Source: Hydractinia symbiolongicarpus (Eukaryota > Cnidaria > Hydrozoa > Anthoathecata > Hydractiniidae). Taken from it: a DNA stretch of 64,000 nt. The notes under the pieces were generated by a model. The model did not search any database. It was not told the DNA's origin and saw only the letters and a program-made list of their open reading frames with translations. The position numbers and the translations under genes are program-made. Positions 45,391 to 59,710 of this stretch are shown here, in pieces. Position 1 is the first letter of the stretch. Every line of letters begins with the position of its first letter. The stretch covers positions 8,804,001-8,868,000 of the forward strand of contig NC_079881.1 of NCBI RefSeq assembly GCF_029227915.1. Direction: 5' to 3'.

Positions 45391-46387
45391 CTTTATTATA
45401 GATTTTTATGATTTCAATCAGCAATATTTCTAGCACGGTTGCAACTCTATAGGACTTTCCCCTACTCGATTGCGCATGCTCGAAATTTTGTTTATGTCAG
45501 TATTAGTAGGGACTCTCCCGTTAGTCGTCATTGCGCATGCTTGAAATTTTATCGGTATTTCCGGAATTGTCGGATTTATCGGAATTGCCGGAATTTGGGG
45601 AATTTCCTTTTTTGTCGTCGTCGACTGTGCTAGAATATACATTTTACTATGTCTAATGAGCCTGTCAATTTTAAAAACATTGTGATAATCTTTGATAACC
45701 GTAAGTAATGCGCTGTACAACTTTGTAATTACTTTTAGTCTTACCAGGTTTTTTTATTCTTCTTCCCTAGTATCTAAAACGTCTTTGTTTAGCAAACTTA
45801 CATTTCTTCAGGTCATATTGTTTTTTAAAAATATTATTTGCCTAACTGGGGAGTGTTGAAGGGTAATCTGGGCATGTCCAATGGATTTCAGGCTTTGAAA
45901 TAGATTTAACAAAATATATCTGGTCACAAAGTGTCTACTTTAACGAGGTTCCACTGTATATTATTAACATTTCACGATTTACGCAACAACCTTTAACAAC
46001 GAAAAGATGACGAAATTACACACTGACAAAATGACATTCTACAGTTTGTCCTTTAGTGATGTAATACTTTTTATCACTAGCCCTAATCTCGTGGCAAAAT
46101 GTGAAATTTCCTGCCGCTACTCAGAGTTACCATTATTGGCTCAAAATCAAACAGATAGATTATTTTTAGACATCACAAAAATGTTTGCTTATGGTAAAAC
46201 GGTATACAACAATGATTGTCATCTGACGCACTTAACACCACCAAGGTCACAAAACCTTGAAAAATCTTGTAGGGGGCAAGTTTAAATTATTCTGATCGTT
46301 CATACATGCTAATACTTGTGGTGCCTTTTTACTACATAAAGATATAACAATTCGTGTGAATATTCTATATACAAATCTAAACAAGTA
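45391..46387. other. Right flank of the Polinton; short tandem repeats
   Basis: TGCGCATGCT[c/t]GAAATTTT occurs at 45471-45489 and 45532-45550, each preceded by GGACT[t/c]TCCC. A CGGAATT/CGGATTT-type repeat follows at about 45551-45600. They may be remnants of Polinton terminal sequence. No partner for them was found left of 36.2 kb. The 92-codon frame at 46007-46285 looks like chance. Confidence 0.4.
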
Positions 46388-46912
46388 TTAGATCATGCGA
46401 CTAGCATAAAAGCCGTATAGGGAATATAAAAAACAATTAATCGTTCCAATCCAGCCTACGATGTAAGTCCAAGAATATAGTATGGGGTTTCCATAATAGG
46501 TGCCAAAGTCAATAGCCAATGACTGTCTTGTTTGAATAAAAAGAATAACAGTAGCAAGTTCTGTTAAAGCTGCAACGAGCAAACATATAGAAACAACATA
46601 CCGAATGTTTCGTTCATAGAAAAAGGTCATTGTTAAAACAGTTGCGAATATACTTGCAATAACAGCTCCTTGGGTTAAGATCCTCAAAGTGAGAAAGTTA
46701 TACCGTTGAACAATCGTGTCTGGATTTGCATTACATATATTACGAGCACATGTTTTCCACAAACCTATTGTAACTGAATAATTTCTAGTATATCTTGTTT
46801 TCATCCAGGCGTTTCCAACACAAGATGTAACAAGAAGAAGAGTTGATGTGACACAACCAATCAAAAGAATGTTTCTAGATCCTGTTTGCATCGCTGCAAA
46901 GTTGGTTAACAT
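46388..46912 (-). CDS. Claudin/PMP22-like four-span membrane protein
   Basis: An intact 174-codon frame from ATG 46912. Four hydrophobic spans (about 14-34, 78-98, 104-125, 147-170). The first extracellular loop carries W36, then G50-L51-W52, C55 and C60, matching the W...GLW..C....C signature of the claudin/PMP22/EMP superfamily; N44-Y-S is a possible glycosylation site. A strong acceptor (TTCTTTTTCTTTTTTTAG, ending at 46934) lies 21 bases before the ATG, with an in-frame TAA between, so a 5' UTR intron is likely and the start is secure. In this superfamily the proteins act in cell junctions or membrane organisation; which branch this belongs to cannot be decided here. Confidence 0.75.
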   Translation of the reverse strand: MLTNFAAMQTGSRNILLIGCVTSTLLLVTSCVGNAWMKTRYTRNYSVTIGLWKTCARNICNANPDTIVQRYNFLTLRILTQGAVIASIFATVLTMTFFYERNIRYVVSICLLVAALTELATVILFIQTRQSLAIDFGTYYGNPILYSWTYIVGWIGTINCFLYSLYGFYASRMI

Positions 46913-46939
46913 AAGATCTTCTACTTATAGTGACTAAAA

Positions 46940-48840
46940 AAAGAAAAAGAAGATTACTGATGATTAACTTCGAAAAAAAAATAGAAAAATTACTGGTCTT
47001 TAATTACAATCTTTGGCTCACATAGCATTAAATACAAAGTCTGAAAATTTCACAATCTGCAGGTTTACACATGCTCTTATTAAGCACATAAACACGGCGA
47101 ATTTTCAAAAACACCACATTAATATTTCTTCTCATAATAAACCCACCACAACATTTCTTAAACTGTCTCATAGCGTACTTTTTGATTTCCGCCGCGTAAG
47201 GCGGAATCTTTAAAATCGCCTTGGAAGATAGAGAGATAGGGACCACCTATAGCCCGGACGCGCGGTGTTCAGAATAAAGTATTTTACCCTGGGCCTGGAA
47301 GTTGTTTAATTTCTTAAAAGCAAATAGAAATGCTACTCAGAAAAAAAAAAAAAAATAGAGATGCGTTATTTGATTTTTTAGCCAATAGGATCTCAGATTG
47401 TCAGAACCTGATTTCGTGGCTTCATGTGATGCTTTGTCTCGAAGTTCTTCAAGTTTAAGGTCCCACAGGCCAAAGTTACTTGCACAAAAAATCGGTTACC
47501 GTTCCCCTTGATATGTTTGAAACTCCATATCAATGTTTTGCAAAACAGGACGTTAGATCGATGAGAATTCTCAGGTAAAAAAATGCTGTATGTTTTAAGC
47601 TTCTTATTTAAGCTACGCAATTTCCCTAGCATTTCTCTCCAACTATAAAATGGCCTTCCTTATATGTAATTAGGGATCAAACCCATTACCTGACTTAACA
47701 GTTTGGGAATCAAAAATGATGATTAATAGCCTAAAAGGTGCAGTAGTTTTCATGAAAGTTTGACCAATTTAAGCTACATTTGCATGTCATGTAGCTAGCT
47801 AGGTACAGACTGTATTGCATATAAAGTTTCACATAGAGAACGTAAAATAATTGTTTTCTTATATTTAACAGGAACATCGTTAAAATGCAGCGTCAGCAGC
47901 AGATCAGAATCACAAACTTTGACAAGCAAATCTACAGTGAAATTTTCTGATAAAATTCTTTATGAACTTTATGAAAAGGGCTGTGTACTTTTGTATTAAG
48001 ATAACAAGTCCTTTATTAATCGCTATTTTGTTTTGTACACAAATATTCAAAAAACATTTTTTTCAAATTTCAATCCTAAATCGAACATTTTTTCTTATAT
48101 ATTTTGGCCTATGGACTACATTGTGTTACATAGTGTTACAAGCAAAACATTTTGCTCTATAAAAAACCTGACATACAAGCTTAATTTGTATGTAAGTGTG
48201 TCGTAACTTACATAAATGAGGTTATGAATAAAAATTCTCCCTGATGTGCACAAAAACATGTGAATGTAGCTTTAAAAAAGCATCAAGTATACTGTACATA
48301 TTTACTCCATTATCCAGCTTCCCTGTTATTCAAGTAATCCTGCCTTTTTTGCCATGGATTGTAAAAAATATTTTCAAAATTAGCATACACTATCTGTGGA
48401 GGAAATTTTTGGAACTTTTTTTTGCAGAACTTTGGGCCAAAAAATGTTCCACAAAAATTTTAGAAATCAGTCAAACATCGAGAAAGATTATTCTGCAAAA
48501 TTTTCCATTTCATCTAGCCGCAACAATTACAAAATTTTTTATTTCTTCATATTTTCATTTCTTTGGGATCTAAGTTATTGAGTTCTATGTTGCTCATTTG
48601 TAAATGCCCTAACTTCTGAATACTATGTTAGACAAAATACTGATTTTGCGTCTGATAAAATAACTGAACTTTAGGCACCCAAAAATTCTTACCGCACATT
48701 TCGTGAAAATGTTGTCATCTGCACAAATATATTCTGCAAATTGAAGCATTTGTGTACCACTCATCCACAAGAATAAGTTTCAGGAAAATTTATTGTGCAA
48801 ATAATTTGTACCCTTGGCAAGTTTAGGCTGTTACAACAAG
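46940..48840. other. No gene recognised
   Basis: AT-rich intergenic DNA. A short palindrome-like CCGCCGCGTAAGGCGG lies near 47190-47206. The 109-codon frame at 48244-48573 is poly-T-driven, Phe/Ile-rich, and without recognisable domains. Confidence 0.45.
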
Positions 48841-48999
48841 TTTGAATGCATATTGAAATTGAAAAAAAAAGTTATAAAGGTATTGCTTATAGCCTGGAAA
48901 AGATTTGAGGTAGGTGTTTATACTTCTTATGCTTCATATTTCCAAACTTTGTTAAAAACTTGCTAAGTTTTGCTAAAAATAATACTACACTCAGGTTTT

Positions 49000-50021
49000 T
49001 TACCCAAAAATAAGGCCACATATCCAGCCTATATATCCTGCAATATAGGAATCCTGCTAAACCCACCTTTTTTTGTAGGTTAAAACACTAATCTAGTGGT
49101 GAAGTAATAATAGACTAGAGTAAATATGGTATTCTTGGTCACGGTTGAATATAAAATTTTAGGGATGCTTTTAGGCAGGTTTAGGAACTTTCAAAAAAAT
49201 TTAAATATTTATGAAACTGCCAAAATTTGTCTTTGAACACGCAGGTATTTTTTTTGAAAAGACAGACATCACATATATTTGGCGTTTCACAGTATCACCT
49301 GATTTTTTTTGTCAAAACTTCATAAAATGGTGAACAATGTTATTTTATCTTGCATTTATACCTGTCATCTTTAAATATATAGGGCACAGAACAATATCAC
49401 ATTATGTGCTAAGATTATTTTGAGTTCTTCATATATGTTTTTTTAGTATTTTTCTTTCTTTTTTAGGTCAGCCATAATCTAACACAGCCATCATCAGCAT
49501 TTCCAAAAAATGTTGACAGAGTAAACTGCAAACATTAAATTGAACCATCAATAAAACTAATGTATATTTATGTAATTTATTCTCGTCTTATTTTAGTTAT
49601 TTAATAGTATTTACTTCACATAATTTTTCTGGGAAACTAGACGTCTATGGTTCTTCTATGATTTTACAGAATTTGTATCATGAAATTTTTAGAACTTTAG
49701 ATAGGTAGATCCCAAGTTTTTATACTTTTTTATAACTATCTAAAAATCTGTATAAATCTGTTTATCTGTATTTATCTGGATATTTTTGTTATTTATTCAG
49801 ATGTAATTAAATTGAAGTATATATAAATTGCGTTATTTGTTGCCCATATTTAATACTTTTCAGACCAGGTTACTTTAACCCCTTTTTTATATAAGAACAA
49901 TGTTATAAGAACATGAACCTTAGACTCAAAACCCAAGACTCAAATCATTGTCGTTACAACTAAAACTTATCAAGAAATGGAATAGTCAAAAAGCCTCAAA
50001 AAGTGGTTAAGTCACATAGTT
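49000..50021. other. Unit 1, 5' non-coding part
   Basis: AT-rich with no recognisable gene or element; the equivalent in unit 2 is 54261-55282. Confidence 0.4.
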
Positions 50022-50352
50022 TTGCGCAATTATTCAATCATTTATCCTGTTTTTAAATTGGAAATCTCAGCTTTGGGTCGAGCATTGAACGTTTTGCTCT
50101 GTGGAAAGTTTTTCTTGACAAGGCGGAAATCTTCAAGCCTTGAGGCTTCGTGTTATCTGTCTGTAATACACAAAAAGTTCGTGCACAAACACATAGCAAA
50201 GTAAAACGCCTATATCAATCTGAAACAAAGGCACTTTATTCTTTCTCTTTTGTTTACCTCTTTCTTCTGCTACTTTCCAGAATTTTATTGTTTAAAACAA
50301 AAAGTAAACAAAACACTTTGTTCAGTTTGAAATCACGTATCCGGTAGAACAC

Positions 50353-50514
50353 ATGCCAGCATCTTTTTTCACACAAAAAAAGCAGGAATTTGTATTTGGT
50401 TTAGCCCTTCTTTATGTTATTAATGAAGCCGGCTGCGATGTGTGCAAACGTGAAGTTCTTAGTATAGTTTCTCCGGACTCACTTCCTCAAAACATTTATA
50501 ATTGCATGGATTGA
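50353..50514 (+). other. Short Cys-rich open frame with in-frame TGA (unit 1)
   Basis: From ATG 50353 the frame reads MPASFFTQKKQEFVFGLALL, then NEAGCDVCKREVLSIVSPD, then NIYNCMD and TGA at 50512-50514. The same frame continues after the TGA with QCMVCYKARLRLKL up to TAA near 50631. The spacing CxxC ... C-x4-CxxC, counting the TGA as one residue, looks like a zinc-binding module, and composition is gene-like. It is probably a fragment of a decayed gene or transposon protein. I do not recognise it. Confidence 0.3.
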
Positions 50515-50603
50515 CAGTGTATGGTTTGCTACAAGGCCAGGCTACGTTTAAAATTAACAAGAACGTCAATGCATTTAATAATATTGGTGAAGCCATTGCA
50601 TTG

Positions 50604-51658
50604 CCGTTATAACTTTGAGGCTAAATAATTTGGAAACAAGGTGGTGACGTCAGTCATTTTTTCACTGCGTGGGTAACTAAGGGACCACCTGGGACAAATT
50701 TGGGTAAGTTTTCTAAACATATATCCACGAATCCGTTTTGGAACGGATGGGCTGAAAACGTCATCAAAAAACCTTTTAACCCCGATATCTCTGCAACCAT
50801 TTGTCAAAGATACATGATCCTATACACTTTCTTGATAAGCATTTTAAGATCTATATGGTGAAGGAAACGGGTATACAAATTTCTAAAGCAATTTTTTTTG
50901 TACTTTGGCAGGAAAAATTCTTAAACCCTTATATCTCCGTAGGCATTCGTCGAAAACATATGATCCTTTAAATTACGGGAAAGTTGATGTGTTTATTTTC
51001 CTTTGATGTAGCCGAAAAAGTTTTGTCTTAAATGTTAAATTTTCTGACGATATGGCGCGACGTCAATAACACTACTTTAACGTCAATATCCTATATTAAA
51101 TTAATGAAGCCGTTACAGTGCACTTAAAACTTTGAGGCCAAATAACTTGGAAACGAGGTGGTGACGTCAATGATTTTTCCCCGCGTGGGTAACTAGGGAC
51201 CACCTAGGACCAATTTGGGTAATTCTCCTAAATATGGGTCCCCAAATCCGTTTTGGAGTGGAAGGATTGATGACGTCATCAAAAAACCTTTAAACCCCAA
51301 TATTTCTTCAACTGTTTCTCAAAAGTACTTGATCCTATACATTTTCTTGATCATCGTTTCAAGGTCTATACGATGAAAGTAACAGGGATATAAATTTCTG
51401 AAAATTTTTCTTTGCCTTTTAACTGGCCATTGCTGACGTCAGCAAAATTTTTAAACCCTTTTATGTCCTTTGTCGTTCGTAGAAAATATATGATCCTATA
51501 TATTATTTTGATCAGCGTTTCAACCTCTACACGTTACAGGCAACGAATAAACTAAATTTCGCCAATTTTTTTTGGATTTGCAATGCTGACGTCAGCAAAC
51601 CAACTTTTTCAATGTCCTATTGCCTAAGTGGATTTTTCCACGGGTCTTTATCAACTAG
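50604..51658 (+). mobile_element. Truncated Helitron-like copies, composite (unit 1)
   Basis: Two bodies of the same element family lie in a row without their 5' TC termini. Each has the CTTTGAGGC(C/T)AAATAA.TTGGAAAC block (about 50611 and 51131), the GGTGGTGACGTCA block and the ATGATCC/TGATCCTATA block. The second ends with hairpin GTGGATTTTTCCAC (51628-51641) and CTAG (51655-51658). The first 5' part (near 50980) has the CCTTTGATGTAGCCGAAAAA block. Confidence 0.55.
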
Positions 51659-52256
51659 TCTATATAATAATACGTCAGTTCCGTGTCTCTGTAACAGGCA
51701 AAGTGAATGTCCTCATTTTCCTTTGATCTAGCCGAAAAAGGCATGTCTAATATGTTAAATTTTCTGACGTTATGGCTCGAAGTCAATAACACTACTTTAA
51801 CGTCAATATCTTATATTAAATTAATGAAGCCATTATAGTTCACCTAAAACTTTGAGGGCAAATTACTTGTAAACTAGGTGGTGACGTCAATGATTTTTCA
51901 CCGCGTGGGTTACTAGGGACCACCTAGGACCAACTTGCGTAAGTTTCCCAAACCTGATTCCACGAATCCGTCCAACAGGTATACAAATTTCTAAACAAAA
52001 ATTTTTGGTTTTAACGGGGCCATCCATTGCTGACGTCAGCAAAATTTTTAAACCCTTATATCTCATTAACTGCCCATCAAAAGCACATGATCATATACAA
52101 TTTCTTGATCAGCGCTTTAAGCTCCCCACAATAGAGGCAACGTGAAAACAAGGTTCTATTTTTTTTGAGGATGGGTTGCTCACGTTATCAAGACTCAAAT
52201 GACGCTTCTTTTTCATTTTTATCCTATTTTTATCCTCCACGGGCTTTATCGACTAG
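51659..52256 (+). mobile_element. Helitron-like non-autonomous element, full length (unit 1)
   Basis: 598 bp. Begins TCTATATAATAATACG directly after the preceding CTAG and ends TTTATCGACTAG. The CCACGGG block precedes the terminus, although the left arm of the 3' hairpin (GTGGA) is eroded in this copy. Body has CTGTAACAGGCAAAGTG, the TTTTCTGACGTTATGGC block and the TGACGTCA-containing block. No coding capacity. Confidence 0.6.
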
Positions 52257-52715
52257 TCTATATAATAATACGCCAGTTCCGTGTGTCTGTAACAGGCAAA
52301 GTGGATGTGTTGCTTTTTCTAAAGAAACAGCCGCGGTAACATGTGACTTTTGCTAAACTTTTTTTTTATTCTGTCTTTTGTGTGCGATTTTAAATTGATT
52401 CAAAAATTTTTTTAAAAAAAAGTCACGGTTAATTTATTTTATTGTTCTCATAAAAACCTTTGTGTAATGATGTAAACTGTTTTACAAAAAAAAAGTCACG
52501 GGTAATTAATTTGTATTGTTCCCTCAAGCACGTGTCTATTGTTTTCTGTTATATGAAAAACATATTGGTTTTATTTATTCCCGCTTGAATGGAATTAACA
52601 ACAAAACGTTTTGACGAAAAGAGCAATGAATTTATGGTTAATTTCGCTCACTATTTCGCTGTATTTTTATTCGGTATCTATAGTGGATTTTTCCACGGGA
52701 CTTAATACAAGTATT
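52257..52715 (+). mobile_element. Helitron-like element, shorter variant (unit 1)
   Basis: Begins TCTATATAATAATACG immediately after the CTAG at 52253-52256. The body is largely different. It ends with the hairpin GTGGATTTTTCCAC and GGGACTTAATACAAG, where the expected CTAG is CAAG. It shares termini with its neighbour but not its middle. Confidence 0.5.
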
Positions 52716-54006
<1,291 letters not shown>

Positions 54007-55613
54007 TTTGCGGAACCCGCGAAATGTAAAATAAAACTTTATTTGCGAAAATTTGATACTGCGAAAGTTAAAACTTGTCAAGTAGACAATTCTTTCGAAT
54101 TTTTGAATGCATATTGAAATTGAAAAAAAAAGTTATAAAGGTATTGCTTATAGCCTGGAAAAGATTTGAGGTAGGTGTTTATACTTCTTATGCTTCATAT
54201 TTCCAAACTTTGTTAAAAACTTGCTAAGTTTTGCTAAAAATAATACTACACTCAGGTTTTTTACCCAAAAATAAGGCCACATATCCAGCCTATATATCCT
54301 GCAATATAGGAATCCTGCTAAACCCACCTTTTTTTGTAGGTTAAAACACTAATCTAGTGGTGAAGTAATAATAGACTAGAGTAAATATGGTATTCTTGGT
54401 CACGGTTGAATATAAAATTTTAGGGATGCTTTTAGGCAGGTTTAGGAACTTTCAAAAAAATTTAAATATTTATGAAACTGCCAAAATTTGTCTTTGAACA
54501 CGCAGGTATTTTTTTTGAAAAGACAGACATCACATATATTTGGCGTTTCACAGTATCACCTGATTTTTTTTGTCAAAACTTCATAAAATGGTGAACAATG
54601 TTATTTTATCTTGCATTTATACCTGTCATCTTTAAATATATAGGGCACAGAACAATATCACATTATGTGCTAAGATTATTTTGAGTTCTTCATATATGTT
54701 TTTTTAGTATTTTTCTTTCTTTTTTAGGTCAGCCATAATCTAACACAGCCATCATCAGCATTTCCAAAAAATGTTGACAGAGTAAACTGCAAACATTAAA
54801 TTGAACCATCAATAAAACTAATGTATATTTATGTAATTTATTCTCGTCTTATTTTAGTTATTTAATAGTATTTACTTCACATAATTTTTCTGGGAAACTA
54901 GACGTCTATGGTTCTTCTATGATTTTACAGAATTTGTATCATGAAATTTTTAGAACTTTAGATAGGTAGATCCCAAGTTTTTATACTTTTTTATAACTAT
55001 CTAAAAATCTGTATAAATCTGTTTATCTGTATTTATCTGGATATTTTTGTTATTTATTCAGATGTAATTAAATTGAAGTATATATAAATTGCGTTATTTG
55101 TTGCCCATATTTAATACTTTTCAGACCAGGTTACTTTAACCCCTTTTTTATATAAGAACAATGTTATAAGAACATGAACCTTAGACTCAAAACCCAAGAC
55201 TCAAATCATTGTCGTTACAACTAAAACTTATCAAGAAATGGAATAGTCAAAAAGCCTCAAAAAGTGGTTAAGTCACATAGTTTTGCGCAATTATTCAATC
55301 ATTTATCCTGTTTTTAAATTGGAAATCTCAGCTTTGGGTCGAGCATTGAACGTTTTGCTCTGTGGAAAGTTTTTCTTGACAAGGCGGAAATCTTCAAGCC
55401 TTGAGGCTTCGTGTTATCTGTCTGTAATACACAAAAAGTTCGTGCACAAACACATAGCAAAGTAAAACGCCTATATCAATCTGAAACAAAGGCACTTTAT
55501 TCTTTCTCTTTTGTTTACCTCTTTCTTCTGCTACTTTCCAGAATTTTATTGTTTAAAACAAAAAGTAAACAAAACACTTTGTTCAGTTTGAAATCACGTA
55601 TCCGGTAGAACAC

Positions 55614-55775
55614 ATGCCAGCATCTTTTTTCACACAAAAAAAGCAGGAATTTGTATTTGGTTTAGCCCTTCTTTATGTTATTAATGAAGCCGGCTGCGAT
55701 GTGTGCAAACGTGAAGTTCTTAGTATAGTTTCTCCGGACTCACTTCCTCAAAACATTTATATTTGCATGGATTGA
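55614..55775 (+). other. Short Cys-rich open frame with in-frame TGA (unit 2)
   Basis: Copy of 50353-50514. The only difference seen between units falls inside it and changes Asn to Ile next to CMD. Same in-frame TGA. Confidence 0.3.
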
Positions 55776-55864
55776 CAGTGTATGGTTTGCTACAAGGCCA
55801 GGCTACGTTTAAAATTAACAAGAACGTCAATGCATTTAATAATATTGGTGAAGCCATTGCATTG

Positions 55865-56919
55865 CCGTTATAACTTTGAGGCTAAATAATTTGGAAACAA
55901 GGTGGTGACGTCAGTCATTTTTTCACTGCGTGGGTAACTAAGGGACCACCTGGGACAAATTTGGGTAAGTTTTCTAAACATATATCCACGAATCCGTTTT
56001 GGAACGGATGGGCTGAAAACGTCATCAAAAAACCTTTTAACCCCGATATCTCTGCAACCATTTGTCAAAGATACATGATCCTATACACTTTCTTGATAAG
56101 CATTTTAAGATCTATATGGTGAAGGAAACGGGTATACAAATTTCTAAAGCAATTTTTTTTGTACTTTGGCAGGAAAAATTCTTAAACCCTTATATCTCCG
56201 TAGGCATTCGTCGAAAACATATGATCCTTTAAATTACGGGAAAGTTGATGTGTTTATTTTCCTTTGATGTAGCCGAAAAAGTTTTGTCTTAAATGTTAAA
56301 TTTTCTGACGATATGGCGCGACGTCAATAACACTACTTTAACGTCAATATCCTATATTAAATTAATGAAGCCGTTACAGTGCACTTAAAACTTTGAGGCC
56401 AAATAACTTGGAAACGAGGTGGTGACGTCAATGATTTTTCCCCGCGTGGGTAACTAGGGACCACCTAGGACCAATTTGGGTAATTCTCCTAAATATGGGT
56501 CCCCAAATCCGTTTTGGAGTGGAAGGATTGATGACGTCATCAAAAAACCTTTAAACCCCAATATTTCTTCAACTGTTTCTCAAAAGTACTTGATCCTATA
56601 CATTTTCTTGATCATCGTTTCAAGGTCTATACGATGAAAGTAACAGGGATATAAATTTCTGAAAATTTTTCTTTGCCTTTTAACTGGCCATTGCTGACGT
56701 CAGCAAAATTTTTAAACCCTTTTATGTCCTTTGTCGTTCGTAGAAAATATATGATCCTATATATTATTTTGATCAGCGTTTCAACCTCTACACGTTACAG
56801 GCAACGAATAAACTAAATTTCGCCAATTTTTTTTGGATTTGCAATGCTGACGTCAGCAAACCAACTTTTTCAATGTCCTATTGCCTAAGTGGATTTTTCC
56901 ACGGGTCTTTATCAACTAG
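55865..56919 (+). mobile_element. Truncated Helitron-like copies, composite (unit 2)
   Basis: Equivalent of 50604-51658 in the second duplication unit. Confidence 0.55.
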
Positions 56920-57517
56920 TCTATATAATAATACGTCAGTTCCGTGTCTCTGTAACAGGCAAAGTGAATGTCCTCATTTTCCTTTGATCTAGCCGAAAAA
57001 GGCATGTCTAATATGTTAAATTTTCTGACGTTATGGCTCGAAGTCAATAACACTACTTTAACGTCAATATCTTATATTAAATTAATGAAGCCATTATAGT
57101 TCACCTAAAACTTTGAGGGCAAATTACTTGTAAACTAGGTGGTGACGTCAATGATTTTTCACCGCGTGGGTTACTAGGGACCACCTAGGACCAACTTGCG
57201 TAAGTTTCCCAAACCTGATTCCACGAATCCGTCCAACAGGTATACAAATTTCTAAACAAAAATTTTTGGTTTTAACGGGGCCATCCATTGCTGACGTCAG
57301 CAAAATTTTTAAACCCTTATATCTCATTAACTGCCCATCAAAAGCACATGATCATATACAATTTCTTGATCAGCGCTTTAAGCTCCCCACAATAGAGGCA
57401 ACGTGAAAACAAGGTTCTATTTTTTTTGAGGATGGGTTGCTCACGTTATCAAGACTCAAATGACGCTTCTTTTTCATTTTTATCCTATTTTTATCCTCCA
57501 CGGGCTTTATCGACTAG
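56920..57517 (+). mobile_element. Helitron-like element, full length (unit 2)
   Basis: Equivalent of 51659-52256; same termini and neighbours. Confidence 0.6.
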
Positions 57518-57976
57518 TCTATATAATAATACGCCAGTTCCGTGTGTCTGTAACAGGCAAAGTGGATGTGTTGCTTTTTCTAAAGAAACAGCCGCGGTAA
57601 CATGTGACTTTTGCTAAACTTTTTTTTTATTCTGTCTTTTGTGTGCGATTTTAAATTGATTCAAAAATTTTTTTAAAAAAAAGTCACGGTTAATTTATTT
57701 TATTGTTCTCATAAAAACCTTTGTGTAATGATGTAAACTGTTTTACAAAAAAAAAGTCACGGGTAATTAATTTGTATTGTTCCCTCAAGCACGTGTCTAT
57801 TGTTTTCTGTTATATGAAAAACATATTGGTTTTATTTATTCCCGCTTGAATGGAATTAACAACAAAACGTTTTGACGAAAAGAGCAATGAATTTATGGTT
57901 AATTTCGCTCACTATTTCGCTGTATTTTTATTCGGTATCTATAGTGGATTTTTCCACGGGACTTAATACAAGTATT
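57518..57976 (+). mobile_element. Helitron-like element, shorter variant (unit 2)
   Basis: Equivalent of 52257-52715. Confidence 0.5.
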
Positions 57977-58927
57977 GAATAAGGTGCAGTACTTTCATAC
58001 AGAATGTTTTTTATAAAGAATCTTCTTTAATTAATCAAACTGACAATTTTAAATCTTTACAATAGATTTTTTTTGTTAAATTATTCCAAAGAAGAAAGTA
58101 AAATGGAAGTAACTTATCTACTTTTCCATTTGCGAAACTTTAAAAGTCTTTGCATTCAATAATGATGAACAAGAACATACAGTAAGCATTTTCTCTTCAT
58201 ACATTTGGGAATTCCTTATGAAGTTGTAATAACGCAAGATAATTCTACTGGCTTTGTGTAGTAGTCATGGCACAGTATTCGCAAAAATAGGAGAAGAAAA
58301 TTATGGAACAAACTTACCGACAAGTTCTCGTTTAAAAAAAACAATAACTATACTCAGCGAGTTATTAACCAATCACGAAAAAAATATCAGTTTTTTGTAC
58401 TGTAAAATTTAAAGTAAGTAAAAATTCGTTTCTCGGTAGAAAACAAAAATATAGCATATATTTCGTGAAGATTAGCCAATCACAGTGTGAGAAAAACTCT
58501 ACCTAGAGCTAGATTTGGAATTATAAAAAACGTAAAACGTATGTGTATACAGCTTTAATGAATTGGTTACATTACATTGACTTCATCTTATTGTGTGCAC
58601 ATATACAAGCTGTATTTGGCTTACTTATTTATTTATTTTCATTCAATTTCATGAAGCGTGAAATGAACATAATTTATTATTCATAAAAAATTTTTATTAT
58701 GAATTTAAAGATATAACCACATATATTTTCTTGCAATAAATTTGACGCTGTTGAACCTCGTAAACCGTAATTGAATTTGAACAAACTTCAGCCGAGTATC
58801 TCAAACTCGCTGCAAACATCGACCATTTTTGAAACAAGTGGCGAAGAATGACGGAATTAATTAACTCCATAACAAACATTTTCTCCATCAACTCATGCGT
58901 ATGCTTGGTCCAATGAAACACTAATAA

Positions 58928-59294
<367 letters not shown>

Positions 59295-59385
59295 TTTGCG
59301 GAACCCGCGAAATGTAAAATAAAACTTTATTTGCGAAAATTTGATACTGCGAAAGTTAAAACTTGTCAAGTAGACAATTCTTTCG

Positions 59386-59710
59386 CAGTTTCGCGGAAAA
59401 ACTTTCGCGAATTTCGGGGGTTTAAATATTTTGCACTAGAAAATTCTCGCATATGATAAATGCATATATTCAGAATTTCGTGTTCAGCCCGCTGGTCGTC
59501 GCTTACCCACGTGTTTTACACTGCACTAGTATGATAAACTATTATCGCACTTGTTTCCTAAAAAATCTTCTTTTTTTTTAGTGGATTATGTAAACCAGAA
59601 CATAAAAGCTTAAAAAAATATATTCGGTAGTTTTCTTGGCACTGTGCGATAATTGAATATATATTCCCTAAATAAAATTTTAATATTTCTCTTTATACAC
59701 AGATCAAATC
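59386..59710. other. Flank of the duplication
   Basis: Starts with two TTTCGCG-type repeats (tttcgcagtttcgcgg, ctttcgcgaatttcg) and has no gene. These repeats may have taken part in the duplication or in losing the matching end of unit 1. Confidence 0.4.

Noticed and set aside
46007-46285. 92-codon plus-strand frame
   Set aside because: No hydrophobic, domain or composition signal; chance frame in AT-rich DNA.
48244-48573. 109-codon plus-strand frame rich in Phe/Ile
   Set aside because: Driven by T runs; no recognisable TM spacing or start context, and no repeat of it elsewhere.
50022-50347. 60- and 65-codon plus-strand frames present in both duplication units
   Set aside because: Their exact repetition only reflects the segmental duplication; they overlap one another and show no domain.
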